From Fusobacterium sp. (GTDB taxonomy: Bacteria > Cyanobacteriota > Vampirovibrionia > Gastranaerophilales > Gastranaerophilaceae), in assembly GCA_023662905.1 (NCBI GenBank), contig JAMPIJ010000010.1, positions 1-42,911 on the forward strand: a stretch of DNA of 42,911 bases, given 5' to 3'. Under the pieces are notes generated by a model. That model saw only the letters and a list, made by a program, of their open reading frames with translations, was not told the origin of the DNA and ran no database searches. Below are positions 33,344 through 41,634 of this stretch, piece after piece. The position numbers and the translations under genes were made by a program. The number at the start of each line of letters is the position of its first letter. Positions within the stretch are counted from its first letter, which is position 1.

Positions 33344-34359
33344 TAACAAAAGGGTTTGTAGAACTTCATTGCCACCTGAGAGAACCGGGGCTTGAATATA
33401 AAGAAACAATAGAAACCGGCATGGCGGCGGCAAAAGCCGGCGGTTACGGAATAATTTGTCCGATGCCGAACACAAAGCCTGTGTGCGATAACGTCGAAAC
33501 ACTGAGATATATTCAGGCGCGTGCGGCGCAAGTTGGCGGCGTGAAAGTTCTTCCTGTCTGCGCGATGACAAAAGGCTTGAATAGTGATGAACTAGTGGAT
33601 TTTGAGGCTTTACACAAGGCAGGCGCGATAGCATTTTCAAACGACGGCAGACCTGTGGAGAATATGGAAACTTTCAGACGAATTTTGCAAGAGGGCAAGC
33701 GTTTGGGCTTAGTGCTGATGTCACACGCGGAAAACACGGAGTTTTCACCTTATGACAAACGCTCTGAATACACAGCGGTTGAGCGCGAACTCAAAGTAGT
33801 TGAAGAAGTCGGCGGTCAGTTGCATTTTTGTCATATTTCAACAAAAGAGTCGCTTGAACTTATCCGCGCGGCGAAGAAAAAAGGGTTGAAAGTTACTTGT
33901 GAAACCGCGCCGCATTACTTCACATTAACGAGTAGATGTGACGAGGCTCGGTTCAAGATGAATCCGCCTTTGCGCAGCGCAGAGGATGTAAACGCGGTGA
34001 TTGAAGCGTTAAAGGACGGAACAATTGACGCGATTGCAACGGATCATGCGCCGCATTCGCTTGAGGAAAAAACAAAGCCGTTTGATGAGGCTCCGTTTGG
34101 TATCGTCGGTTTGGAAACTGCGTTTGCGCTTTCATACACAATCCTTGTGCGTGCCGGTCACCTGACATTAGAACAGCTTTTAGGAAAAATGATTGATAAC
34201 CCTGCGCGTATTATCGGTGTTGAGCCGTTCGGGCAGGTGGAAATAGATTTAGATACGGAGTGGGTCGTTAAGGCATCCGAGTTTAAGACAAAGGCGAAGA
34301 TTTCGCCGTTTGAGGGTATGAAATTAAAAGGAAAGATAAAAGGGGTACAATATGTTTAA
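33340..34359 (+). CDS. pyrC: Dihydroorotase, N-terminally short
   Basis: A 339-residue amidohydrolase closing carbamoyl aspartate to dihydroorotate. The metal motif HCHLREPG is at residues 10-17, with PMPNTKP, HFCHIST, CETAPHYF and AIATDHAPHS following. Usual class I enzymes have about 45-55 residues of beta-sandwich before HxH; here the protein begins MITKGFVELHCH. Upstream DNA is pyrB coding sequence, so this is not a missed start or frameshift. The C terminus is also trimmed (ending KGKIKGVQYV). TIM-barrel catalytic residues appear intact. It may need PyrB as partner (inference). Overlaps pyrB (ATGA) and pyrF by 8 nt. Confidence 0.92.
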   Translation: MITKGFVELHCHLREPGLEYKETIETGMAAAKAGGYGIICPMPNTKPVCDNVETLRYIQARAAQVGGVKVLPVCAMTKGLNSDELVDFEALHKAGAIAFSNDGRPVENMETFRRILQEGKRLGLVLMSHAENTEFSPYDKRSEYTAVERELKVVEEVGGQLHFCHISTKESLELIRAAKKKGLKVTCETAPHYFTLTSRCDEARFKMNPPLRSAEDVNAVIEALKDGTIDAIATDHAPHSLEEKTKPFDEAPFGIVGLETAFALSYTILVRAGHLTLEQLLGKMIDNPARIIGVEPFGQVEIDLDTEWVVKASEFKTKAKISPFEGMKLKGKIKGVQYV

Positions 34360-35089
34360 AATTAATCCGAAAATTAAAGAAAAAATCGTGCTTGCGCTTG
34401 ACGTTGACACAGTCGACGAGGCGAAGAAGCTTATAACAGAGTTGAAAGATTATGTCGGCGTTTTCAAAGTTGGTCTACAATTCTACACAGCAAACGGCGG
34501 AGAGGTTTTTGAGTTTATGAAAGAAATCGGCGCGGAATTTTTCTTTGACGTAAAGTTGATGGATATTCCAAACACGGTGAAAAAGGCGTCAGAAAATATT
34601 ATCAAATCCGGCGCGACTTTTTACAATCTCCACGCACTTGGCGGAAGCGAGATGATGAAACAGTCTGCGCAAGGCGCGCGCGAAATGGCTCAAAAACTCG
34701 GCGTGAAAGACCCTACAATTTTGGCGGTTACGGTTTTGACAAGTATAAGTGATGAAATTCTTTCTGATGAATTGAAGATTAACCAAACCGCGCTTCAATA
34801 CGTCGAAACTCTTGCAAAGCTTGCAAAAGAGAGCGGACTTACCGGCGTTGTTGCGTCAGTATTTGAAGCAAGAAGAATTAAAGAGGTTTGCGGTGCGGAC
34901 TTTAAAGTTCTCTGCCCCGGAATTCGTCCTGAATGGTCTGTGAAAGGCGATCAGAAACGCCTTGCGACTCCAGCGTTTGCAATACAAGAGGGCGCGGATT
35001 ATCTTGTTATCGGACGTGCGGTAACGGCGGCTGAAAACAGGGTTGAAGCTATGCAAAAGATTTATGAAGAAATAGAAAGTGTATTATAA
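34352..35089 (+). CDS. pyrF: Orotidine 5'-phosphate decarboxylase
   Basis: A 245-residue TIM-barrel OMP decarboxylase, giving UMP. The catalytic array is FFDVKLMDIPNTVKKA: the Lys and Asp are kept, while the usual His between them is Met. LALDVDTVDEA at the N terminus and LCPGIRPEW for phosphate binding are typical, as is YLVIGRAVTAAENRVEAM at the C terminus. It starts inside pyrC (8-nt overlap) and its stop shares one base with the carA start. Confidence 0.95.
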   Translation: MFKINPKIKEKIVLALDVDTVDEAKKLITELKDYVGVFKVGLQFYTANGGEVFEFMKEIGAEFFFDVKLMDIPNTVKKASENIIKSGATFYNLHALGGSEMMKQSAQGAREMAQKLGVKDPTILAVTVLTSISDEILSDELKINQTALQYVETLAKLAKESGLTGVVASVFEARRIKEVCGADFKVLCPGIRPEWSVKGDQKRLATPAFAIQEGADYLVIGRAVTAAENRVEAMQKIYEEIESVL

Positions 35090-36219
35090 TGGCGAAATTA
35101 TTATTATCTAATGGAGAAATTTTTGAGGGAAAGTCGATTGGCTATGACGGAACAGCGTTTGGCGAAATCTGTTTTAACACCTCAATGGCAGGATATCAGG
35201 AAATTCTTACAGACCCCTCTTATGCCGAACAGGTAATCGTGATGACTTACCCTGAAATCGGCAATTACGGGATTAACAAGGACGATTTTGAAAGTTCTAA
35301 GGTTCACGCAACAGGCTTTGTGATGAAGAATTTTTGCGAAAAGGAAAGCCACTATCTTTCATCAATCAAACTTGATGAGTATTTGAAACAAAAGAAAGTT
35401 GTTGCGATAACGGGCGTTGATACAAGACGTTTGACCTCGATTATCCGCGAAACCGGTGCTATGAATTGCGTTATCACATCGGGTGAAATAACCGACGAAC
35501 ACCGCGCGGGGCTTAAAAATTACGCGATGGATAAAAATATTGCCGAAATTGTTTCGCGCAAGTCCAAAGAGGTTATAAAAAGCAAGGCGGTAAACAAGAA
35601 AATTAAAATCGCCGTAATCGACTGCGGTATCAAAAAGAGTATTCTTGATAATTTGATTAAACAAGGATGCACTTTGACGATTTACCCGTCAGATGTCAGC
35701 GCAAAAGAAATTTTAAAAGAAAAATTCAACGCTGTGTTGATTTCCAACGGCCCCGGAGACCCTGCGGACGCTTTGAAAACAATTCAGACAGCCAAAGATT
35801 TAATCGGCAAAATTCCAGTGTATGGGATTTGTTTGGGGTATCAGATTTTGAGTATCGCATTGGGCGCGAAAACTTACAAACTCAAATACGGTCACCGCGG
35901 CGGAAACCACCCTTGCATAAACAAACTTACGAATAAAGTTATTATGACGTCGCAAAACCACGGATACGCGGTTGATGTGGACACGTTGCCGAAAAATGCT
36001 TACGCGACTTACGTAAACCTCAACGATGGAACCCTTGAGGGCTTTGCCTGCCCCGAACTTCAAATTGAGGCGGTTCAATTCCATCCTGAAGCCGCTCCTG
36101 GGCCGGACGATGCCGCGCAGATTTTTGATGAGTGGGTTGCGCAGATTAAACAAGATAGACAAGACAAAAAGTTTTTCGGACTCGTAAAGAAATTAGGAGG
36201 CAAAAATGCCAAGAAATAA
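35089..36219 (+). CDS. carA: Carbamoyl-phosphate synthase small subunit
   Basis: A 376-residue glutaminase subunit. The N-terminal CPSase_sm domain starts LLLSNGEIFEGKSIGYDG and includes TSMAGYQEILTDPSYAEQ. The C-terminal class I amidotransferase has the nucleophile Cys in YGICLGYQ, then GHRGGNHPC and VQFHPEAAPGP for the His-Glu pair. It releases ammonia from glutamine for CarB. It starts on the last base of pyrF; carB begins 14 nt before its end. Confidence 0.96.
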   Translation: MAKLLLSNGEIFEGKSIGYDGTAFGEICFNTSMAGYQEILTDPSYAEQVIVMTYPEIGNYGINKDDFESSKVHATGFVMKNFCEKESHYLSSIKLDEYLKQKKVVAITGVDTRRLTSIIRETGAMNCVITSGEITDEHRAGLKNYAMDKNIAEIVSRKSKEVIKSKAVNKKIKIAVIDCGIKKSILDNLIKQGCTLTIYPSDVSAKEILKEKFNAVLISNGPGDPADALKTIQTAKDLIGKIPVYGICLGYQILSIALGAKTYKLKYGHRGGNHPCINKLTNKVIMTSQNHGYAVDVDTLPKNAYATYVNLNDGTLEGFACPELQIEAVQFHPEAAPGPDDAAQIFDEWVAQIKQDRQDKKFFGLVKKLGGKNAKK

Positions 36220-39200
36220 TGATATTAAAAAAGTTTTAGTAATCGGCTCAGGGCCAATCGTAATCGGTCAGGCGGCTGAATTTGACTATGCGGGCGTGCA
36301 GGCATGCAGAGCGCTCAGGGAAGAGGGGATTCAAGTGGTCCTCGTCAACTCAAACCCTGCAACGATTATGACGGATGAGAATATCGCCGATAAGGTTTAT
36401 ATCGAACCGCTGACGGTTGAGGCGTTTAACGATATAATTTCCCGCGAGCGACCTGACGGGCTTCTTGCAGGTCTTGGCGGTCAAACGGGCTTGAACCTCG
36501 CCGTTGAACTTCATAACGCCGGAATTTTAGACAAGTACGGCGTGAAACTTCTCGGCACTACGATTGAGTCAATCCAAAAAGCCGAAGATAGAGAACTTTT
36601 TAAAGAATTAATGCTTGAAATCGGCGAACCTATTCCGGAAAGCATTACGGTTTCAAATCTCAAAGATGCGCAGAAATTCGCGGACAAAATTGGGTTCCCG
36701 CTGATTATCAGACCGGCGTTTACCCTTGGCGGTTCTGGCGGCGGTATCGCAACGACTCAGGAAGAGTTTGAAGAAATCGTTCACAGCGGACTTCTCAGAA
36801 GTCCTATTTCTCAAATCCTTGTTGAGCGCAGTATTGCTGGCTTTAAGGAAGTTGAGTATGAGGTTATGCGCGACGCCAACGACACAGCAATTGCGATTTG
36901 TAATATGGAAAATATCGACCCGATTGGTATCCACACCGGCGACAGCTTTGTTGTTGCACCGTCGCAAACGCTTACGAACAAAGAATATCAAATGCTTAGA
37001 AGTTCGGCGTTAAAAATCATTCGGGCGCTCAAAATCGAGGGCGGATGTAACGTTCAATACGCGCTTGATACCGTCAGCAACCAGTATTACGTAATCGAGG
37101 TTAACCCGCGGGTGAGCCGTTCATCAGCGCTTGCGTCCAAAGCCACAGGCTACCCAATCGCAAAAGTTACAACAAAAATCGCTATCGGCTACCACTTACA
37201 CGAAATTCCAAACTCAATCACGCAAAAAACAGTCGCGGCGTTCGAGCCTGCGCTGGATTACGTGGTTACAAAAATTCCGAAATGGCCGTTCGATAAATTC
37301 GATCAGGGCGACAGACTTCTCGGCACCAAAATGAAAGCCACAGGCGAAGTCATGGCAATCGGAAGAACCTTTGAAAGTTCGTTCAAAAAAGCTATCACGT
37401 CGATGGAGGACAAAAACACAGGACTTGTTCGCCGCCAATACACTGCGTTCAGCGACGAAGAACTAAAAGCCTTACTTTCAGTTCAGGATGACAGAAGAAT
37501 TTTCCGTGTAGCAGAAGCGCTTACGCGCAGAATTTCAGTCGACGAAATTAACCACATCACAAAAATTGACAAGTGGTTTATCAACAAAATTAAGAACCTT
37601 GTTGATTTTGAACAGCGTCTGAAAGAGAAAAATCTTACGCCGGAACTTTACCTTGAAGCGAAAGAAAAAGGTTTCCTTGATACCGAAATCGCGGTGTTTG
37701 CGCGTAAGCGTCTTGCAGATGTCGAAGCGCTCAAAAAAGAAGCCGGCGTAAAAGCTTCGTTCAAAATCGTCGACACCTGTGCGGCGGAATTTAAAGCCTG
37801 CACGCCTTACTATTACTCGACTTACAACGAGTTTAACGAAAACGTTGTCGATAAATCCAAAGAAAGTATCTTAATTCTCGGCTCCGGCCCAATCAGAATC
37901 GGTCAGGGGATAGAATTTGACTACTGTTCTGTTCACGCTGCGTGGAGTGTCAGAAATAACGGCTATCAGTCGTTAATTGTAAACTCCAACCCTGAAACGC
38001 TTTCAACCGATTTTGACGTCGCGGATAAACTCTATTTTGAACCGATGAATATCGAAAATATTATGAATATTATCGAACAAGAGCAACCAAAAGGCGTTAT
38101 GGTTCAGTTTGGCGGGCAAACAGCGATTAACTTGGCGGAAAAACTTCACGAACGCGGTGTGAATATCCTCGGAACCTCAATCGACGCAATCCGCAAAGCC
38201 GAGGACAGGAAACAGTTTGAAGCGCTTTTGCAAGAACTTGGAATTCCTCAGCCACAAGGTCGTGCGGTCAGAAAACAGGAAGAAGCCATCGCCGCGTATA
38301 AGGAACTTGGCTTCCCGCTTCTTGTTCGTCCGTCTTACGTAATTGGAGGACGCGGAATGCAGGTTGTTTACAACGAAGAAGAACTTTTGACCTACTTCAA
38401 TTCAGCCTTGAAGTTCTCCGACGAACACCCTGTTTTAATCGACCAGTACATTGAGGGCAAAGAGGTTGAACTCGACGCGATTTCCGATGGCGAAGATGTT
38501 TTAATCCCGGGGGTTACGGAACACATTGAGCGTGCCGGAATTCACTCGGGAGACAGCATGGCAATCTATCCGACCCAAAAGGTTAAGCCGGAAGTTATCA
38601 ATAAACTTGTCGAACACACAGAAAAATTAGCCAAAGCGCTCAAAATCAAAGGCGTTATGAATATTCAATTTGTCCTCAAAGACGATATCGCATACGTAAT
38701 CGAGGTTAACCCTCGTGCGTCACGTACAATGCCGATTATGAGTAAAGTCACCGGAATTCCGATGATTGATATAGGTGTCAACGCGGCACTCGGAAAATCT
38801 ATCAAAGAACAAGGCTTTGGAACTGGCTTAGCGCCGACAACAGACTTGGTTTGTGTGAAAGTTCCTGTGTTCTCGTTCCAGAAATTGAACCGTATTGACC
38901 CTGCGCTTGCGCCTGAAATGAAATCAACAGGCGAAGTTCTCGGCGTTGATAGAGTTTATGAAAAAGCACTCGTAAAAGGCTTTTTAGCTGCAGGCTATTC
39001 GTTCCCAGAAAGACGCGGCGACGTTATGCTTTCGCTCAACGACCACACAAAATCCCAATGTGACGATATCGCGGCGGATTTTGCGGAACTCGGCTACAGA
39101 ATAGTCGCGACAACCGGAACCCACAAGTATTTGAAGTCAAAAGGCATTCCGTCAAAAGAAATAGCGAACTTTGACCTTGAAAAAATGCAGGCGCATATGA

Positions 39201-39439
39201 AAAAAGGCCAGTTGTGTTTTGTTATCAACACGCCGACAACAAACGGCAACTCTGCGCGTATCGGCTCAGAAAACCGCGGTTTCTTAATAAGAACCATTGC
39301 GGAAATGTATTCAACGCCGTGTTTCACCTCGCTTGACACCGCGCGTGCATACCTGAAAGCGATGAAATACCGGATTCAAAACCCTGAAATGACCTACGAG
39401 GGAATTTCAGATTATAAGAAATCAAAAGTTTGTGTTTAA
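36206..39439 (+). CDS. carB: Carbamoyl-phosphate synthase large subunit
   Basis: A full-length 1077-residue synthetase of two homologous ATP-grasp halves. Half one starts KKVLVIGSGPIVIGQAAEFDY and half two repeats SILILGSGPIRIGQGIEFDY at about residue 551. VNPRVSRSSALASKATG and VNPRASRTMPIMSKVTG are the paired ATP-grasp signatures. The C-terminal MGS-like domain (about residues 935-1077) is where UMP or ornithine act allosterically in relatives. AGGAGG precedes the ATG. Last gene of the pyr operon, followed directly by a terminator hairpin and prepilin copy 3. Confidence 0.97.
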   Translation: MPRNNDIKKVLVIGSGPIVIGQAAEFDYAGVQACRALREEGIQVVLVNSNPATIMTDENIADKVYIEPLTVEAFNDIISRERPDGLLAGLGGQTGLNLAVELHNAGILDKYGVKLLGTTIESIQKAEDRELFKELMLEIGEPIPESITVSNLKDAQKFADKIGFPLIIRPAFTLGGSGGGIATTQEEFEEIVHSGLLRSPISQILVERSIAGFKEVEYEVMRDANDTAIAICNMENIDPIGIHTGDSFVVAPSQTLTNKEYQMLRSSALKIIRALKIEGGCNVQYALDTVSNQYYVIEVNPRVSRSSALASKATGYPIAKVTTKIAIGYHLHEIPNSITQKTVAAFEPALDYVVTKIPKWPFDKFDQGDRLLGTKMKATGEVMAIGRTFESSFKKAITSMEDKNTGLVRRQYTAFSDEELKALLSVQDDRRIFRVAEALTRRISVDEINHITKIDKWFINKIKNLVDFEQRLKEKNLTPELYLEAKEKGFLDTEIAVFARKRLADVEALKKEAGVKASFKIVDTCAAEFKACTPYYYSTYNEFNENVVDKSKESILILGSGPIRIGQGIEFDYCSVHAAWSVRNNGYQSLIVNSNPETLSTDFDVADKLYFEPMNIENIMNIIEQEQPKGVMVQFGGQTAINLAEKLHERGVNILGTSIDAIRKAEDRKQFEALLQELGIPQPQGRAVRKQEEAIAAYKELGFPLLVRPSYVIGGRGMQVVYNEEELLTYFNSALKFSDEHPVLIDQYIEGKEVELDAISDGEDVLIPGVTEHIERAGIHSGDSMAIYPTQKVKPEVINKLVEHTEKLAKALKIKGVMNIQFVLKDDIAYVIEVNPRASRTMPIMSKVTGIPMIDIGVNAALGKSIKEQGFGTGLAPTTDLVCVKVPVFSFQKLNRIDPALAPEMKSTGEVLGVDRVYEKALVKGFLAAGYSFPERRGDVMLSLNDHTKSQCDDIAADFAELGYRIVATTGTHKYLKSKGIPSKEIANFDLEKMQAHMKKGQLCFVINTPTTNGNSARIGSENRGFLIRTIAEMYSTPCFTSLDTARAYLKAMKYRIQNPEMTYEGISDYKKSKVCV

Positions 39440-39444
39440 AAAAA

Positions 39445-39460
39445 GGGGGCTTATGCCCCC
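39445..39460 (+). terminator. Terminator hairpin after carB
   Basis: GGGGGC-TTAT-GCCCCC begins 5 nt after the carB stop, preceded by a run of A. The same hairpin, one G-C pair longer, stands before prepilin copy 4. The T tract is short. Confidence 0.7.
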
Positions 39461-39462
39461 TA

Positions 39463-39491
39463 TTGACATGTTTTAAAACATGTTACATAAT
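39463..39491 (+). promoter_or_regulatory. Promoter of prepilin copy 3 with perfect 18-bp palindrome in the spacer
   Basis: TTGACA (39463-39468), a 17-nt spacer and CATAAT (39486-39491). ACATGTTTTAAAACATGT (39466-39483) is a perfect palindrome running from within the -35 across the spacer. Copies 2 and 4 keep mainly its right half (TTTA-AACATG). Confidence 0.75.
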
Positions 39492-39513
39492 GTGTAAAGA
39501 AAGGATGAAAAAT

Positions 39514-40483
39514 ATGAACAAACGAAATGTATTACCTTGCACAGGGGGGGGGGGGGCGTCCTGAACAGGCCTTTACTATGGCGGAGATACTCTTATCTCT
39601 AACAATTATTGGTGTGGTCGCTGCGATAACGCTTCCGTCGTTAACTGGTAACATTAACGAGCGGACTTGGAACACGCAGAGAAAAGCTTTATATGCGCGT
39701 ATGTCACAGGCCATTGCGCTAATGCCAGCGCTCAACGGCTATGGGACTTTTGACGGAACAACTGATACTGCCGCGGAAACTTTTATCACCGGCGCTTTAT
39801 CAAAAGTTCTCAAAATTAACAATATTTGCGATCCTGAACATGTTTGGGATTGCGGGTTTGCTAGTAAAATTACGACATTGGATGCAAGAACCAGTGCTTT
39901 GCCGTTAAAAATTAGCAATTTGAATGTGGGCGTTCCTGGAACTTCTGTACCAAACACAAAAGCTGCAGCGTTTGAAACAGCAAATGGTGAGTCAGTATTA
40001 ACTTTTTACAATCCTAAATGTGTTTCTTCGGGTGTTGTAGTGTCTGGGGCGGATGCTGCTGGTAATCCTGGTGCCTATATGAAACAGCATTTATGTGTAA
40101 ATTTTGTATTTGACTTAAACGGAGCAAAAGGGCCGAATACTGTAGGAAAAGATATCGGAGTTATTTCGGTTCTTTATCCTACGGATTCCAATGTCGTTAT
40201 GCCTGTAACTACTCAGGTTTTGAATAGTTCGTATGACCATCAGACTGCCGCTAAAGAATGTTCTAAATTAGATTCTGACAATAGACTTCCTAATATTGAG
40301 GAGTTGTTGGGGATTTATTATAATGGAAATTTATTTGGCTGGGGCGATGATGTGGCGACTGGAAAATTCTGGTCTGCAACAGTTACAGACAGCAGTAATG
40401 CTTATGCGTTTGGATATAATATGGGGATAAAATATGAACGCCCTAAGACAGAATCCAATCGTGTACAATGCGTTAAACGTTAG
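39514..40483 (+). CDS. Phase-variable prepilin-like protein with C-terminal lectin-fold-like domain, copy 3 (13-G, frame OFF)
   Basis: ATG 39514, with AGAAAGG 9 nt upstream, opens [10 protein letters not shown]. Thirteen G (39544-39556) then lead to TGA at 39562-39564 after 16 codons. With 12 G the product is 322 residues: leader [19 protein letters not shown], then [19 protein letters not shown] with Glu at +5. Later blocks are [34 protein letters not shown] and a Lcl/DUF1566-like end ([23 protein letters not shown]). A frame from ATG 39527 ([10 protein letters not shown]...) is open through the 13-G state, but it has no Shine-Dalgarno and the equivalent frame in copies 2 and 4 stops at once. 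The stop overlaps the convergent ruvB stop. Confidence 0.87.
39544..39556 (+). repeat. G13 homopolymer tract in prepilin copy 3
   Basis: Thirteen consecutive G at the same codon position as in copy 2; one base out of frame for the conserved start. Confidence 0.9.
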
Positions 40484-41568
40484 AAAAGCGCTTGTTGCGC
40501 GTTGAAATTATTTACTTCGTACCCTAGGTGGCGGTAGGCTTCAGGTGAAACCTTTCTGCCTCTTGGGGTTCGTTGTAATAAACCCGCCTGTAATAAATAA
40601 GGCTCGCAAACATCTTCGATTGTACGCACATCTTCACCGATTGCCGCTGCAATTGTTTCGATACCAACCGGCCCGCCGTTATATTTTTCGATGATGAGTT
40701 TCAATAGTGCGCGGTCAGTGTTATCAAGTCCGTATTTGTCGATTTTGAGGACTTCTAGCGATTCTTTTGCAACTTCTTCTGTTATTTCTTCGTTATATTT
40801 TACAAGCGCAAAATCCGCCGCACGTTTTACAAGTCTGTTGGCAATACGCGGAGTTCCGCGTGAACACTTTGCAATAGCTTTTGCACCGCCGTCAGTGATT
40901 TTTATGTCTAAAATTCCGGCTGTACGTTTGACCACTTCTGTTAATTCTTCTATTGTATAAAATTCAAGTCTGTTTATTATCCCAAAACGGTCGCGCAGAG
41001 GACTTGAAAGTTCGCCGGCTTTTGTTGTCGCGCCAATTAGCGTGAATTTCGGAAGCGGAACACGTAATGTCTTTACTGTCTGGCTTTTACCGGTTGTCAT
41101 ATCAAGATAAAAGTCTTCCATTGCAGGGTAGAGAATTTCTTCTGTTACTCGGTTTAGACGGTGGATTTCGTCGATAAAAAGGATTTCGCCGCCTTTTAGT
41201 GACATCAAAATCCCGATAATGTCGCGCGGACGTTCAAGTGCAGGAGCGGACGTGATTTTTATATCAACTCCCATTTCTTCTGCGATGACACCCGCAATTG
41301 TTGTTTTACCAAGCCCCGGAGGCCCGTAAAAAAGCAGGTGATCTAGCGGCATATTACGTTTTTTTGCTGCAGCCGTCGCAATCTTAAGGTTTCCTTTGAG
41401 CGCAGTCTGACCAATATAACTGTCAAAAGTTTTTGGGCGGATTGTGTTTTCAAAATTTCTGTCAAAATCCGTATCCTCAGCGTTTACGGCAGTTTCTTTT
41501 TTTGCCTGTTCTATACTTTTCAGGGGCTGCTGTTGTTCGAAAAAATCGTCATCTGAAATTATACTCAT
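40480..41568 (-). CDS. ruvB: Holliday junction branch migration helicase RuvB
   Basis: A 362-residue AAA+ motor. Walker [10 protein letters not shown] is at residues 82-90, Walker B is [12 protein letters not shown], sensor 1 lies in [20 protein letters not shown], and the C-terminal winged helix has [17 protein letters not shown]. It drives Holliday junction migration with RuvA. About 40 extra, Gln/Glu/Asp-rich residues precede the conserved [11 protein letters not shown] start. AAGAGG is 7 nt before the ATG at 41568. The 3' end overlaps prepilin copy 3 by 3 nt, without a terminator between these convergent genes. Confidence 0.97.
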   Translation of the reverse strand: MSIISDDDFFEQQQPLKSIEQAKKETAVNAEDTDFDRNFENTIRPKTFDSYIGQTALKGNLKIATAAAKKRNMPLDHLLFYGPPGLGKTTIAGVIAEEMGVDIKITSAPALERPRDIIGILMSLKGGEILFIDEIHRLNRVTEEILYPAMEDFYLDMTTGKSQTVKTLRVPLPKFTLIGATTKAGELSSPLRDRFGIINRLEFYTIEELTEVVKRTAGILDIKITDGGAKAIAKCSRGTPRIANRLVKRAADFALVKYNEEITEEVAKESLEVLKIDKYGLDNTDRALLKLIIEKYNGGPVGIETIAAAIGEDVRTIEDVCEPYLLQAGLLQRTPRGRKVSPEAYRHLGYEVNNFNAQQALF

Positions 41569-41616
41569 TGAAAAACCTCTTATTTTATGATATCATGAAC
41601 CTTACCAAATGGGCAA
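41568..41616. promoter_or_regulatory. Overlapping divergent promoters of ruvB and dapL
   Basis: Plus strand: TTGAAA (41568-41573), 17 nt, TATCAT (41591-41596). Minus strand: TTGCCC (41616-41611), 18 nt, TATCAT (41592-41587). The two -10 elements form one palindrome, ATGATATCAT (41587-41596), so polymerase probably cannot open both at once. Confidence 0.6.
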
Positions 41617-41634
41617 ATTTTTAAGGAGAATTAA

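Noticed and set aside
39527-40483. Reading prepilin copy 3 from ATG 39527 ([10 protein letters not shown]...) as the normal protein
   Set aside because: No Shine-Dalgarno; the same frame in copies 2 and 4 meets TAA at the third codon, while MNKRNVL with AGAAAGG is conserved in all three visible 5' ends.
24997-40483. Composite transposon or integron bounded by the prepilin copies
   Set aside because: No transposase, integrase, terminal inverted repeats or target duplications were seen; genes between copies are ordinary chromosomal operons.
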